Below, one piece after another: positions 35,280-47,637 of a stretch of 64,000 bases of DNA (the stretch's first letter is position 1; each line of letters begins with the position of its first letter). The stretch lies in the NCBI RefSeq assembly GCF_023091745.1, contig NC_068913.1, positions 39,438,501 through 39,502,500 on the forward strand, in the 5' to 3' direction. Source of the stretch: Budorcas taxicolor (Eukaryota; Chordata; Mammalia; Artiodactyla; Bovidae). The position numbers and the translations under genes are program-made. A model generated the notes under the pieces. It saw only the letters and a program-made list of their open reading frames with translations, was not told the DNA's origin and made no database searches.

Positions 35280-35558
35280 GCTGTTGCTGCTGCTGCTAAG
35301 TCGCTTCAGTCGTGTCTGACTCTGTGCAACCCCAGGGACGGCAGCCCACTAGGCTCCTCTGTCCCTGGGATTCTCCAGGCAAGAATACTGGAGTGGGTTG
35401 CCATTTCCTTCTCCAAAGCATTAAAGTGATAAATGAAAGTGAAGTCGCTCAGTCGTGTCAAACTCTTAGTGACCCCATGGACTACAGCCTACCAGGCTCC
35501 TTCGTCCATGGGATTTTCCAGGCAAGAGTACTGGAGTGGGTTGCTATTGCCTTCTCTG
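35280..35558 (-). mobile_element. BovA2 SINE (dimer), antisense
   Basis: Reversed (AGC)n tail (gctgctgctgctaagtcgc), then two BovA monomers. An exact 13-bp target duplication, aattaatttgact, flanks it (35267-35279 and 35559-35571). Its left copy is also the right duplication of the preceding Bov-tA. Confidence 0.95.
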
Positions 35559-35640
35559 AATTAATTTGACTAAGGATGTATAAGTCGCTAAGAGACAGGG
35601 AATTGAACCCAAGTCCTTATGTCCTTAAGTTATACTGACC

Positions 35641-38600
35641 ATAGCACCTAGACTAGGGAGGGTGTATTTTTGTAACCAAGACTATGAAAATTGAAGGTCT
35701 TCTGATGAAAATTGTTCAGAGATGTCATTGTCAGGATAAGGAGTTTGTACATTCCATAAATATCAATACATTTTTTGTAATTGCTTTTTTGCTTTCAAAT
35801 TGTTCTAGGCCATGGATTCCCTAAATGTAAGGACTACATTCTTATCTTCATCGTACTTCATACCGCAGAACCTATCCTGTTCTTGGTGTGTGTTTGCTTA
35901 CTTTAAACTTCTATTTGCATTGAAAATTGATATATAAAGGTTTACACTGATAAGATTTGTGCTATAATAGGAGCTACTGAAGACTAGTCTTGAATTTTGT
36001 TTCTTGACAGTTCATTTGCTCATTCACTTATTCAGCTGACAGGTATTTGTTGAGTACCTTTCAAAATTCTTCATATTACTGAGAAGGTTGTATGCGATGC
36101 CCCAGACTTAGAAGCCTTTGTCCAGGTCTGTGTTTTGACCTGTGCTATTAGTTATGTCATTCTTTTCTTGATATTAAAACAATAAAAATGTATAGTTTAA
36201 TAAAATATTAAGAAGTTGATAAATATTCTGGAAATCATAAGAATTTTTACTGTTTTGTTTTGAACTTTAGGATATCGAACTCTAAATTCAGAAAAGAAGT
36301 GGATGTGTTTTAAGGATAAAGTCAGCATCTTTCGATTGCTTATGAAAATATTAAAAATTAGGGTTATGTAACTTCTGTAGTCAGGTGAAAAAATTTTTCA
36401 GCCATGGTATGATTTTGTTTGGGTGCTTCATTAATAGTGTTATGACTATAAATGAAAGCTATCTTAGGTAAAACTAGGTGGAGCTTGTGTGATATTTATA
36501 TCTTAGTGAAGAATCTGGTTCATGGATTCATGTAAGAGAAAACAAACAGCAAGTGAAATATATGTGTATATTGTTAACATTGCCAAAATAATTTTTTTCT
36601 TTTGCTTATTCCTCCTGAAGATATTTTCCTTTAAAACACAATTAGGTATAAGGCCAAATAAACCTTTTGAAGTTACTTATGTATTCAAGTGTACACACAC
36701 ACATTTCTATAGCATATATATAATATGATCAAAACTAATTCTTGTTCTTTCTTGTCTTCTTTTATCTTCCTATAACTAACACTTAACAAGACATTTCCAG
36801 ATAAATGGAAACTAAAATGTGTGGTTTCTTTTTCAGATTCCTGTGCTGTTACCATATTTTCTTAGAATGTGTGTTTTAGTGAACAGAAGGCTTTGAAATT
36901 GAGACTATGAATGTGCCACTCAGTGAAGTAAATGATAACTAATTTCAAAAAAAAAATTCTTGGCTCAAAGGGCACAATCCTTTAGATGAGTTTCTGGCAT
37001 CCATTAGTACTTAAATATATTGGTAATCTTGAGGCTGTAATTTTATTTTTACTAAATATATCTACTATATAAATATAAATATATAAATATATATAAATAT
37101 AAATATAGTATATAGTAACTGTTTTGTGACTTTATGATAAGGATGGTGAGGAAGAATTTCTTGCATTTGTTGTTGCTTAATACCTTGTGGTTTAGTCTTT
37201 CTTGACTTTTGTATGATAGCATAATTAATACTATTTTGAAACTTTAGGATCATCATTTTTTTTCTGTTACAGTTTGATAAACAAGAAAGAACATAAAAAT
37301 GAAATATTTATTATGGTTTGGCAGAGTCAGAAACTGACTTGCATTTAGTTGGGATTCCAATGTTGAAAAAAAAATTGTTCAGTCTTTCTATTCTATGGTA
37401 TTAAGACAAGTATCATAAACACTGGAATACCTAATGATTTGTACATAAATAGCTTTATTTTTTCCTTAAACAAAATAGAGGTGGCTACTAGAGGGAGGAA
37501 GGAGATGATCTTTGAAGGTCTTTCTAGTGAAAATTTTATATTGTGCTTCTTATATTCTGGGCATTGTTCTAAGCACTTTATCTACTCATTAAGGTTACTG
37601 GCTCTGTAAGTCTTAAAAAAAGATTTGTAGTAACAGAATTAAATTACTAATGTTTTACAATGGGAGTTCCCACCACTCTAGGTTTTGTAATTACTTGTGA
37701 GGCAATGCAAAATTAATATATTTGAAAGTATGAGCTTCAAATGTAGTTAGCCATCAGCTCTAACTCTAGCGAATAAAGTAGGCAAACATCATCTTGCCAT
37801 GGCAGTTCGTCTATGAGAAATACGAATACAAGTGAATAAATGAGCACTACTAAAACAGAGTGGTTCCCTGAAGGCTTTTTTGAGGTTGGATTGTTTTAGC
37901 TGAGACCAGTAAAGTCAGACCTGTCAAGAGAATGGGGTAGGGACATGCAGGGCAATTCAAGCAGAGGAGATGGCTCCTGTAAAGCCCGGATGTTTGAAGT
38001 GCTAGACAGTCATAGTCTGGCCCTCTCCAGATCATAGAGGACTAATATTTGTAGACAACTTTCATAAATAAGTAAATTAATGCAACTTAAAATTTACCCT
38101 AGATTAAGCTCCTTATATGTTTTCTGATATACTTCTTTTGTGAGTAAAAATAGAGATAGGGTTATTAACTGGAATGGCAGAAGCTGGACTAAATTTGCTC
38201 CCTCTCATTTCTAGTGAGCAAAGGGTGCTTTCGTACCCTTTCATGTTTGTGGCAATTGTGAATTACTGTAATTCTTCTTTTTTTTTTTTTTAACCACAAG
38301 TAGTTTCTATAGTGTCCATGGAAGCATGAATGTGAATATCACTTCCCATACATTTTCAGGTAGAAATATATTGAGAACTTATTTTTTGGTGGGGTTGTGA
38401 TTCTTAAATCCCCTATCTTGAGCTCCTCAGACATCTCAATACAAATTAGATACTCCTTCTCATTGCAATGCTTGCTTGTGCTAAATCTATCATAGTCCTT
38501 GAAATGAATGGTTTTAAAATAATTTTCAAATTAGATAATATTTCAGATACAAAGAGAATACCTAATGAACACCCCATCCACTCTTGTCTAATCTTAATAT

Positions 38601-39168
38601 GCAGCCTTATTTGCTATACACAAAGCACCCGGTGTACTCCTCTTTGATCCCGTTATCAACCCTCACTTTTCAGAGAAAACTATGATCCTGTGTTTGCCGT
38701 TTTTTTTTTTTAACCTCAAACAGGATTTTATGTTTTCATTGTATATATATGTGATCATAAGCAATATAAAGTATTGTTTTGCACTTAAATCCATGAGGAT
38801 ACATGTGTCTCTGGTTCATTCATCTTAACTGTTGGCTGGCTTATATTGTATGGATGTTTTCTGAATATTTCATACAATTTATACATTCTCTTCATGATGA
38901 AAACATTTACCTTGTTTGTAAGTTGAATTTTCTCTTAACCTCTATCTTCATCCATTGGTTTATTTTCCTCTTACTTCATTATTTCTTATCTCTAAGATTT
39001 TAAAGTCTCTTCTTTTTAAAAAATTATTTTTGTGATGATAACATCATAGGCAAACATAAAAATATCTCTTAATTTTGAATTCATTTTTATTTTATTATTA
39101 AAATTGATTAGACTATATTATACTTAGTATATCTTCTCAAAATCAATACTTCTTTTTATAACAATAGC
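35641..39168 (+). other. Intron stretch, mostly unassigned
   Basis: The MIR piece at 37540-37625 is the only repeat I can name. 36010-36065 (ttcacttattcagctgacag...tttgttgagtacc) resembles an old repeat 3' end. 37065-37115 is a (TATAAA)-like AT run. 38530-38700 may be a worn repeat. No exon was found. Confidence 0.5.
37540..37625 (+). mobile_element. MIR SINE, 5' part
   Basis: gggcattgttctaagcactt followed by tatctactcattaaggtt matches the MIR 5' half. Confidence 0.6.
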
Positions 39169-39180
39169 AAGAAAAAAATA

Positions 39181-39440
39181 CCTGAATGGTCTAGTGGTTT
39201 TTCCTACTTTCTTCAATTTAAGTGTGAATTTGGCAATAAGGAGTTCATGATTTGAGCCCCAGTCAGCTCCTGGTCTTGTTTTTGCTGACTGTATAGAGCT
39301 TTTTCAACTTTGGCTGCAAAGAATGTAGTCAATCTGATATCGATATTGACCATCTGGTGATGTCCATGTATAGAGTCTTCTTTTGTGCTGTTGGAAGAAG
39401 GTGTTTGCAATGACCAGTGCATACTCTTGGAAAAACTCTA
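39181..39440 (-). mobile_element. BovB 5' segment, inverted (part of the 39181-41044 copy)
   Basis: Antisense BovB from the endonuclease-RT linker region (cctgaatggtctagtggttt at the left edge, ttggaaaaactcta at the junction). It meets the sense segment at cta (39438-39440), a 3-bp microhomology. About 500 bp of BovB is missing at the junction. Confidence 0.88.
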
Positions 39441-40172
39441 ACAGAAGCAGAAGATATTAAGAATAGGTGGCAAGAATACACAGAAGAACTATACAAAAAA
39501 TATCTTCACGACCCAGATAATCACCATGGTGTGATCACTCATCTAGAGCCAGACATCCTGGAATGTGAAGCTAAGCAGGCCTTAGGAATCATCACTATGA
39601 GCAAAGCTAGTAGAAGTGATGGAATTCTAGTTGAGCTGTTTCAAATCCTAAAAGATGATGCTGTGAAAGTGCTGCACTCAATATGCCAGCAAATTTGGAA
39701 AACTCAGCAGTGGCCACAGGACTGGAAAAGGTCAGTTTTCATTCCCATCCCAAAGAAAGGCAATGCCAAAGAATGTTCAAACTACCGCACAGTTGCACTC
39801 ATCTCACACACTAGTAAAGTAATGCTCAGAATTCTCCAAGCCAGGCTTCAGCAATACATGAACCATGAACTTCCAGATGTTCAGGCTGGTTTTAGAAAAG
39901 GCAGAGGAACCAGAGATAGAATTGACAACATTCGTTGGATCATCAAAAAAGCAAGAGAGTTCCAGAAAAACATCTACTTCTGCTTTATTGACTATGCCAA
40001 AGCCTCTGACTGTGTGGATCACAACAAACTGTGGAAAATTCTAAAAGTGATGGGCATACCAGACCACCTTACCTGCCTCCTGAGAAATCTGTATGCAGGT
40101 CAGGAAGTAACAGTTAGGACTGGACATGGAACAACAGACTGGTTCCAAACAGGGAACGGAGTATGTCAATAA
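39417..40172 (+). pseudogene. BovB reverse transcriptase, N-terminal RT half
   Basis: 251 codons, the first eight or so from the inverted segment. RTE-clade RT motifs appear in order: FIPIPKKG near residue 108, VQAGFRKGRGTRD near 154, and motif A FIDYAKASD near 193. The catalytic Asp of FID is kept; the usual Phe before the second Asp is Ser. The frame stops at 40170-40172, inside motif B (GVCQ then stop, where other copies continue GCILSP). The rest lies in another frame (40302-40676) after a degraded stretch. RTE elements encode one protein with endonuclease and RT; the endonuclease is missing here. It is dead, though fairly well preserved. Confidence 0.92.
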
Positions 40173-41044
40173 TGTCACTCTGCTATTTAACTTCTATGCA
40201 GAGTAAATCGTGAGATATGCTGGACTGGATGAAGCACAAGCTGGAATCAAGACTGCCATAAGAAATAACCATAACTCAGATATGCAGATGACACCACACT
40301 TATGACAGTATGTGAAGAAGAACTAAAGAGCCTCTTGATGAAAGTGAAAGAGGGGAGTGAAAAAATTGGCTTAAAGCTCAACATTCAGAAAACGAAGATC
40401 ATGGCATCCGGTCCCATCTGTTCATGGCAAATAGATAGGGAAACTGTGGAAACAGTGACAGACTCTGTTTTGGGGGGCTCCAAAATCACTGCAGATGGTG
40501 ACTGCAGCCATGGAATTAAAAGACAGTTGCTCCTTGGAAGAAAAGTTATGACCAACCTAGATAGCATATTAAAAAGCAGAGACATTACTTTGCCAACAAA
40601 GGTCCGTCTAGTCAAAGCTATGGTTTTTTTCAGTAGTCGTACATGGAAGTTAGAAATAGAGTGTAAAGAAAGCTGAGTGCTGAAGAATTGATGCTTTGAG
40701 CTGTGGTGTTGGAGAAGACTCTTGAGAGTCCCTTGGACCAGAAGGAGATACGACCAGTCAGTTCTGAATATTCACTGGAAAGACTGATGCTGAAACTGAA
40801 ACTCCAATACTTTGGCCACCTGATGTGAAGAACTGACTCATTTGAAAAGACCCTGATGCTGGGCAAGATTGCAGGCTGAAGGAGAAGGATATGACAGAGG
40901 ATGAGATGGTTGGATGGCATCACCAACTCAATGGACATGAGTTTGAGTCAGCTCTGGGAGTTGGTGATGGACAGGGAAGCCTGGAGTGCTGCAGTCCATG
41001 GGCTCACAAAGAGTCAGACACAACTGAGCGACTGAACTGAACTG
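39438..41044 (+). mobile_element. BovB LINE, about 1.6 kb, sense part of a 5'-inverted copy
   Basis: It runs from ctaacagaagcagaagat through the RT domain to the tail tgaactgaactga. The flanks of the whole unit, aagaaaaaaata (39169-39180) and aagaaaaagaata (41045-41057), form an A-rich target duplication. Older 3' type. Confidence 0.93.
40302..40676 (+). pseudogene. BovB ORF C-terminal remnant
   Basis: 124 codons of the thumb/C-terminal region after the YADD box: EEELKSLLMKVKEGSEK, then KLNIQKTKIMASGP, GSKITADGDCSHGIKR and SRDITLPTKVRLVKAM. It belongs to the same insertion as 39417-40172 but lies in a different frame. It ends in a frameshift at about 40628. Confidence 0.88.
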
Positions 41045-41057
41045 AAGAAAAAGAATA

Positions 41058-42374
41058 ACTATGTTTTATAAACCTCTAATCTTTACAAACACAATGGTGG
41101 TGTGTTTTTCTGAGGATAGTCAATCAGTATTCCTTATTATCACCTTAAAAATTTTTCAATATAGTGAAGATTTCATGATATAATTTAATAGGCATATTCA
41201 GTTTTTGAATACTATATGTTTATAAGTCATTTAGTTGCTTAATAAAGTGAAAAATGGCTTTTTGATATGTGTATTAATGAAACATAATAGTTTTATTGAA
41301 ATAGTTTGTATCTTTTCTTCTACAAGAAACACCACAGTCATCATTTAGATGGATTAAGAAGCTGCTATCCAGTGTGCAATCAGAAGTAAATAATTATTCT
41401 GTGTGATTGGAAAAATCATAATAAACTACGTGAGGCTGAATTTGCAAGACACATAGCGATTCTCCATTTCTAACAAAACCTTCCCCCTCCAGTTCTTAAA
41501 GTACTGAATGCACTTCTTAGAACTCTTTCAGGTCTACTCATTTGCTTGATTAAAATCATTGTCCTTTTAGTTCTGAGTCACAAAAACTGGTGACATTATC
41601 TTCTCAGAAAAATAAAGTGTGGGTTTGAGTTTTATTTGAGTTTTATCTTTTATCAGTGAAGCACTTAAATATCTGCTAAGAAATGTAAGATTTCAGGATA
41701 GTTCTGGGAAAGATGATCCCTAAATAAATAAACTTGAAATTTTTTGAATGTGAGGTAGGATTGCCTCGTGATTGGCAAAGTTAATTTTAGAAGATTTATT
41801 CTTAGAAGCAACAGATTTCAGCCATTGCTGCATTGAAATGTCACAGTTTCTTGTGCCAAAAGTAAGCCATGTATCATTCAAATTATCCTTTACTTCCACA
41901 TATATTAGATAACTAACATCTATCAGCAGTGTGCCAATTAGTAGTCTTTGTGTTGATAATTATGTTTTCAATTTAAAGTGATATTTGCATACAGATGTAT
42001 TCTGTCTTGTGATTCAGAGTTCTAAAGGAAATTTAAGTAGGGTATTTAGCTTAACATTATGTAACACTCATGAACAATTTACTATTTCATGTGGAGCAAG
42101 ATAAGAATCATCATCGAGGAAATAAACTATTGAGATAACTAAACCAAATCTGTCAAATAAAAGAGAGCTGAAAAAGTATGAAATTATTTAAATTTATGAA
42201 AGCAAAAGTAATATTTTAGCCAGAGATTAAAAATTTCCTGAGTTTTATAAGTAATAAATCTATGTAGGTTTCAGTAAGAGATGTATTCAGTGTATGTTGA
42301 TTATATGCTTACTTTAGAACAATTACCTTAGGCGTAGTTTAAAATATCATTATGAGTATTGATGTTTCAATTAT
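41058..42374 (+). other. Intron stretch without recognised features
   Basis: AT-rich; no exon or named repeat. Confidence 0.55.
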
Positions 42375-42475
42375 AGAATGTCAAAGATTTTAAAATAACT
42401 TGCTTGATATCACAAAGTGGTAGAAACAGAATTCAAACCCAGATCTTTCTAACTCCAGAGTCTCATATTGTTTCC
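42375..42475 (+). mobile_element. MIR SINE fragment
   Basis: aacttgcttgatatcacaaa, gaattcaaacccagatcttt and taactccagagtctcat follow the MIR 3' half in order. Confidence 0.7.
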
Positions 42476-42693
42476 TTTGAGTCCTCAGTTTTTGTGTTTG
42501 CAGGGTGGGGCCAAGAGGCAGGGGAAGTTATATAAAAGATAGCAAATTGACTATTCCAATAAAATGCAGTACTTGACTAGAGCCAAATCACGTGTGTAAT
42601 TTACATTGAGTGGTGGACGGCTCGAGTTTAGAATATTAAAAAGTTTTGTACAATTATGATTTTTTCAGTTATTAGATATTGATGAATATATGC

Positions 42694-42897
42694 CTCCTTC
42701 TAGTGAAGTCGCTCAGTCGTGTACAAGTCTTTGCAACCCCATGGACTGTAGCCTACCATGCTCCTCCGTCCATGGGATTTTGCAAGCAAGAGTACTGGAG
42801 TGGGTTGCCATTTCCTTCTTCAGAGGATCTTACTGACCCAGGGATCAACTCGCATTGTAGGCAGACGGTTTACCGTCTGAGCCACCATGGACATCCT
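42694..42897 (-). mobile_element. Bov-tA SINE, antisense, interrupted at its head end
   Basis: Antisense BovA body and tRNA-like head ending gagccaccatggacatcc. The outer target duplication begins tagatattgat at 42673 and again at 43181, about 21 bp with two mismatches. It encloses both this SINE and the BovA2 that follows, so this one came first. Confidence 0.92.
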
Positions 42898-43170
42898 GCT
42901 GCTGCTGCTAAGTCACTTCAGTCGTGTCCGACTCCGTTCGATCCCATAGATGGCAGCCCACCAGGCTCCGCCATCCCTGCGATTCTCCAGGCAAGAACAC
43001 TGGAGTGGGTTGCCATTTCCTTCTCCAATGCATGAAAGTGAAAAGTGAAAGTGAAGTTGTTCAGTCATGTCCCACTCTTGGCAACCCCAGGGACTGCAGC
43101 CCACCAGGCTCCTCCATCCATGGGATTTTCCAGGCAAGAGTACTGGAGTGGGGTGCCATTGCCTTCTCCG
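42898..43170 (-). mobile_element. BovA2 SINE nested at the Bov-tA end, antisense
   Basis: Reversed (AGC)n tail, then two BovA monomers. An exact 11-bp target duplication, atggacatcct, flanks it (42887-42897 and 43171-43181). The target lies across the boundary of the older SINE and its flank. Confidence 0.95.
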
Positions 43171-43201
43171 ATGGACATCCTAGATATTGATAAATATGTG
43201 C

Positions 43202-43817
43202 TTTCTTTTAGTTCAAAGTAAAATATGTAAATAATTCCAGTGGTTGACAAGTCTGATCCTAAAAGCATTTTGGAATCTGTAATCATCATAGCTAATAGCT
43301 ATATCTGTTTCATAGGTAATATATGCTAAATAGGTTTATTTACTTATTCATTACATTTATTTATTGTATGTTTTTCTGCTTCAGTTAATGCTGAAATCAG
43401 TTGAGCTTTAGCATACCTAAAATAAGTTCTTTTACTGTCTGATTTATATTTTACAGTTCAAAGAAGTAAGAATGAAAAGTGTCATTTATTGTTGTACAGA
43501 CTTGATATACTAGCAAGGTGATTATAGTTTTTTATTTTTTCTGAGACCTTAAAAAGGAGCCACTAAGTTCACATTCTACTGTACTTTAATTCATAAGATT
43601 ATATTTCAGTCCTGTGTGAATTTCATGTGTAGATTTTAGATAGACTATTTCACATAAGAGTCAAGACATCAGTAATAGATATGTACATATTGCTACATAA
43701 AACTAGCTTTTATTTCTTGAGTGCTATGCAAAGTAGAATGTGACTTTGGTATGTGTTTATCTGACAAAATTTTTAAAAGAAAATTTATTCTTAACTCTAG
43801 AGCAAATTCTTGAACAT
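43202..43817 (+). other. Intron stretch without recognised features
   Basis: No exon or named repeat. Confidence 0.55.
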
Positions 43818-44245
43818 TCAGTTCAGTTCAGTTCAGTCGCTCAGTCGTGTCCCACTCTTTGCGACCCCATGAATCGCAGCACGCCAGGCCTCCCTGTCCA
43901 TCACCATCTCCCGGAGTGCACTCAGACTCATGTCCATCCAGTCAGTGATGCCATCCAGCCATCTCATCCTCTGTCGTACCCTTCTCCTCCTGCCCCCAAT
44001 CCCTCCCAACATCAGTCTTTTCCAATGAGTCAACTCTTCGCATGAGGTGGCCCAAGTACTGGAGTTTCAGCTTTAGCATCATTCCTTCCAAAGAAATCCT
44101 AGGGCTGATCTCCTTCAGAATGGACTGGTTGAATCTCCTTGCAGTCCAAGGGACTCTCAAGAGTCTTCTCCAACACCACACTTCAAAAGCATCAATTCTT
44201 TGGCGATCAGCTTTCTTCACAGTCCAACTCTCACATCCAAATATA
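43818..44245 (-). mobile_element. BovB LINE 3' end, antisense, young type
   Basis: The antisense tail cagttcagttcagttcagtc is followed by the 3' end with the young-type 'cctgcccccaatccctccca' and 'aaagaaatccta' variants. The 5' truncation is near 44245; the target duplication is unclear. Confidence 0.92.
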
Positions 44246-46013
44246 ATGCCCCAAATGTGGACTCATTGTATATATATCATTGTCAATAGGAGCATAAATT
44301 TATAACCTTGTATTAAGAAAAAAGTAATGCTAATGGTCTTGTATGGTAACAGAATTTACCATGAGGCTTATGCCAGAGATGAGACAGATGACTTGCAGGT
44401 TCCTTTTTAAAAGTGACATCTGGATCAGCCCAGATATGAGCTTTTCTCTCTTCTGAGCTCTCAGAAAGTGCTGTCTTTGCTACATCAAAGACTTGGTTAC
44501 ATTTTCAAGATTGGTTCTTTGGTGTTTACTTCAGAAGCATATCTAAATCTATCACTTGAAGCTCTCAATCCTTTTTTGACAACATACACAAATTTAATCT
44601 CTGAGGTACCCTCACACCTTATATATTCCCTCCATTGTAGAATTCTACTCAAGTCTAGAACAGAGATGTCATTCAGCTCAGAAACAAAACAATGATGGTT
44701 TCTGAATAAAAACAAATTTTTTGGTCCAGATGGGAATTTTGCTTATCACTGATTTTTGAAAAGAGTCTGACACTTTCCATGGAACTTTATGATTTTCGTA
44801 GCAATGTTCAGGAGGCTGTTAATTCCCTCAGACACTGACAGTTACATAAAAGAGGGAAAAACACATCTTCCTCCTACTTTCCTTGGCTGCATAAGCAAGC
44901 AAAAATCACAGTACTCTAAGAAAGATAATTTATTACTTAAAAGAAATGGTAATAGAATGTTAAACATGATACTGTGTGTGCCTTTCTTGTGGAGTAGAAG
45001 AGAGAAGGATTTTTCAAATTACTTCTGGATCTGGCATTAAAGTCTAAATATAACTTCATCATCACCTTACTGTGCGTCTATAACCACACCTGACTGACAT
45101 TTTTGTCTTCTAAATACTGCTTCAGTGACATTCTTACATGCTGCCATACAATAGCCTCTCCCCTACCAGAATATAAATTCAGTAGGGAGAAGAGCCTTAG
45201 TATCCTTTCCTTTTTTTAAAATCCTGGGCAGAACAAGAGTAGACCTCTTTTTTGAAGAAGTATTCCTATTGTTGAAATAAACCAAAGTGAAATCTGTGTA
45301 TGTTACCAAAGTTTAGAAAACAAGCCTAGGGCTTTGTTGAGCCACAGCTGTTGTGTTTGACACCATGGTGTCAGGATGTATGAACACAACTCCGCTGTCC
45401 TCACCCCTTACCTTCTGCGTTCAGTTGCATTGAACTTCAGGGACCTGCTTTGGATGCCCAGTACTATAACGACTGGTCAAATATTCTTCAGCCTCCACGC
45501 CACAGAAAATATGTGTGTGTGCCATATAGGACTGTCAAATAGAAAAAAAGGAAGAGACGGAGGGATAAATTAGAATAAAAACTGGAGTTTTCCCCTCGTT
45601 GTCAAAATCACTTCTTAACTGATGTAATCATGTTAATTTTAGTTACACAGTCAAAGAAGAATGTCTCAGAATCATCTAGTCACTGTTAAAAAAGTTCCAA
45701 CTATTTACTATTTCTTATCAACAGTTCAGAGTTAAGTTAGTTATTCACTGTTGGATAGTAAAATGTCAACATAGTTGTTATTGAGTGATCTTGGTTATAA
45801 AAATCCTAATATTGAGAAATAGAAGGGACATAGGTCGACTGATCCATCCATTTAATATTTCCTTCTGTTATTGTGCTCTTTGCTTCTTCAGAGTGGAAAT
45901 CTGAAGAGTGTAGAGGGTCAGAAATGAAGAAGGCCCTACCTTTATCTCAAGATTATCTTAACTGAGCTTTGATACCTATTTAATGATCTGCCTGTGTTTC
46001 TTTGATTACCTGT
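44246..46013 (+). other. Intron stretch without recognised features
   Basis: No named repeat or exon. 45110-45240 might be a worn L2 fragment, but the match is too weak to list. The open frames here are short and without family resemblance. Confidence 0.5.
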
Positions 46014-46025
46014 ACTGATCCCATA

Positions 46026-46236
46026 GGCTTCCCTGGTGGCTCAGAGATTAAAGCGTCTGCCTGCAATGCAGGAGACCTGCGTTCAATCCCTGGGTCGGGA
46101 AGATCCCCTGGAGAAGGAAATGGCAACCCACTCCAGTGTTCTTGCCTGGAGAATCCCATGCACGGAGGAGCCTGGTGGGCTACAGTCCACAGGGTCGCAA
46201 AGAGTCGGACATGACTGAACGACTTCACTTCTCTTC
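46026..46236 (+). mobile_element. Bov-tA SINE, well preserved
   Basis: Head ggcttccctggtggctcaga with B-box ggagacctgcgttcaatcc, body ending gaacgacttcacttctcttc. An exact 12-bp target duplication, actgatcccata, flanks it (46014-46025 and 46237-46248). Confidence 0.96.
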
Positions 46237-46248
46237 ACTGATCCCATA

Positions 46249-47267
46249 TGACCCTCCTCTCTAGACATCCAAGTGAGAGGGACATCCTTCTCGGGTTCTC
46301 TCTGAATCCTATAGAATGCTGGAAACTGTTTCTGATGGTTATGGTAAGACTTTTGTATAATTAATCCTGCCTTCTATCCTTGTAGAAGGGTTTGTTCTGA
46401 TAAATGATGAGCTAAACCTCAAAGCTAGGGTTACAAAGGCATGGCATGCCCAAGTCAGTGTTAAATATAGTGCAAAGGGAAAAACTCATAGGATAATGTC
46501 TGTGGTCTTAGGAGACATACTAGTAGAAAGAATACATGCTTTCTTTATATTCAGGATCCAGTTGTCACATTCCTCCATGGCTGTTCTATTTTATACCACT
46601 TCCTGTTATATCAGGAAAAAAAAAAAAATCAGAATTTTCCAGCCTTTGTCTCAATAACTGAAGAGTCTTTGCCTCAGTCCTTCCTTGAGGCATAAAAACA
46701 GATAATAGTAATTTTAAAGCTATGCGCCCAAAAAATGAAGTCCAAGAAAAGTAATTTTAGCAAAATAGAGCCAGTATTGTGAAAATAATTTTTATTCTAT
46801 TAATCATATTCTATCTAGTTTTGTTCTTTCTTTTTCCAGTAATAGTGAGTATCCAACTAAGTAGAATTACTGACTAGGTAAATCACTGACAATGAGAGGA
46901 ATAACCAAGAAATAAAAAGAAGTATTACATAAGTGAATTTTAATAACTGGAAAAATCTATTTTTAATAAACTAAAAAAAAACAGCTATAAAGCAATGCTA
47001 AAATGTCTGCTTATTGATCCCCCTACAAATGACAAAATATTATCTTCAAAAAGTTACCCAGACATTTTACTTTTAGTTAAAAGAATTCAAAACTATTGTA
47101 AAATATGGTGAGTAAAATTTATATATGTTTATGTATATGTGTTGTCTTGTGGTTTTAGACTAGTTTTAATATTTAAAATGTATGAAGCAACTAAAGCATA
47201 TAGTCAGCTGATATAAAGGTTTATTATGCATGAGAAATTCATACTTTCTAAATACCATGTATTTACA
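46249..47267 (+). other. Intron stretch without recognised features
   Basis: AT-rich; an A run at 46618-46628. No exon or repeat family seen. Confidence 0.55.
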
Positions 47268-47312
47268 TATGTGTGTGTGTGTGTGTATGTAAACATGCAT
47301 GTGTGTGTGCAT
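47268..47312. repeat. TG-rich microsatellite beside a SINE
   Basis: (TG)n interrupted by atgtaaacatgcatg, abutting the Bov-tA copy. Confidence 0.85.
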
Positions 47313-47521
47313 GCAGTCACTTCAGTGATGACCAACTCTTTGCATACCTGTGGACGATAGCCCATCAGGCTCCTCTGTCCATGGGGTTCTCTGGGCAAGA
47401 ATCCTGGAGTGGGTTGCCATATCCTCCTCCAGGGGATCTTCCCAACCCAGGGATCAAACCCGTGTCTCCTGCAGCTCCTTCATTGCAGGTGGATCCTTAC
47501 TGCTGAGTCACCAGGGAAGCC
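47313..47521 (-). mobile_element. Bov-tA SINE, antisense, diverged
   Basis: The antisense body (cagtcacttcagtgatgacc) has many changes. The head carries a small extra segment (gcagctccttcattgcagg) and ends ccagggaagcc. Confidence 0.9.
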
Positions 47522-47534
47522 TATATGTATGTGT

Positions 47535-47556
47535 GTATATATATATATATATATAT
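47535..47556. repeat. (TA)n microsatellite
   Basis: A short TA run after the preceding SINE head. Confidence 0.9.
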
Positions 47557-47637
47557 GTAAAACCATAAAATAAACAATTGTATTTAATATAGTAAGTGTA
47601 CTAGAGTTTAGTCTAATGTGTGTTGTATGTGAATGTG

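Larger units (their letters stand above)
34895..35640 (+). mobile_element. MIR SINE split by two SINE insertions
   Basis: MIR sequence at 34895-34951 (aaaactgaggttcactaaag ttaac) resumes at 35572-35640 (taagtcgctaagagacaggg aattgaaccc). The two parts join in the correct MIR order when the two younger SINEs are left out. Confidence 0.75.
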
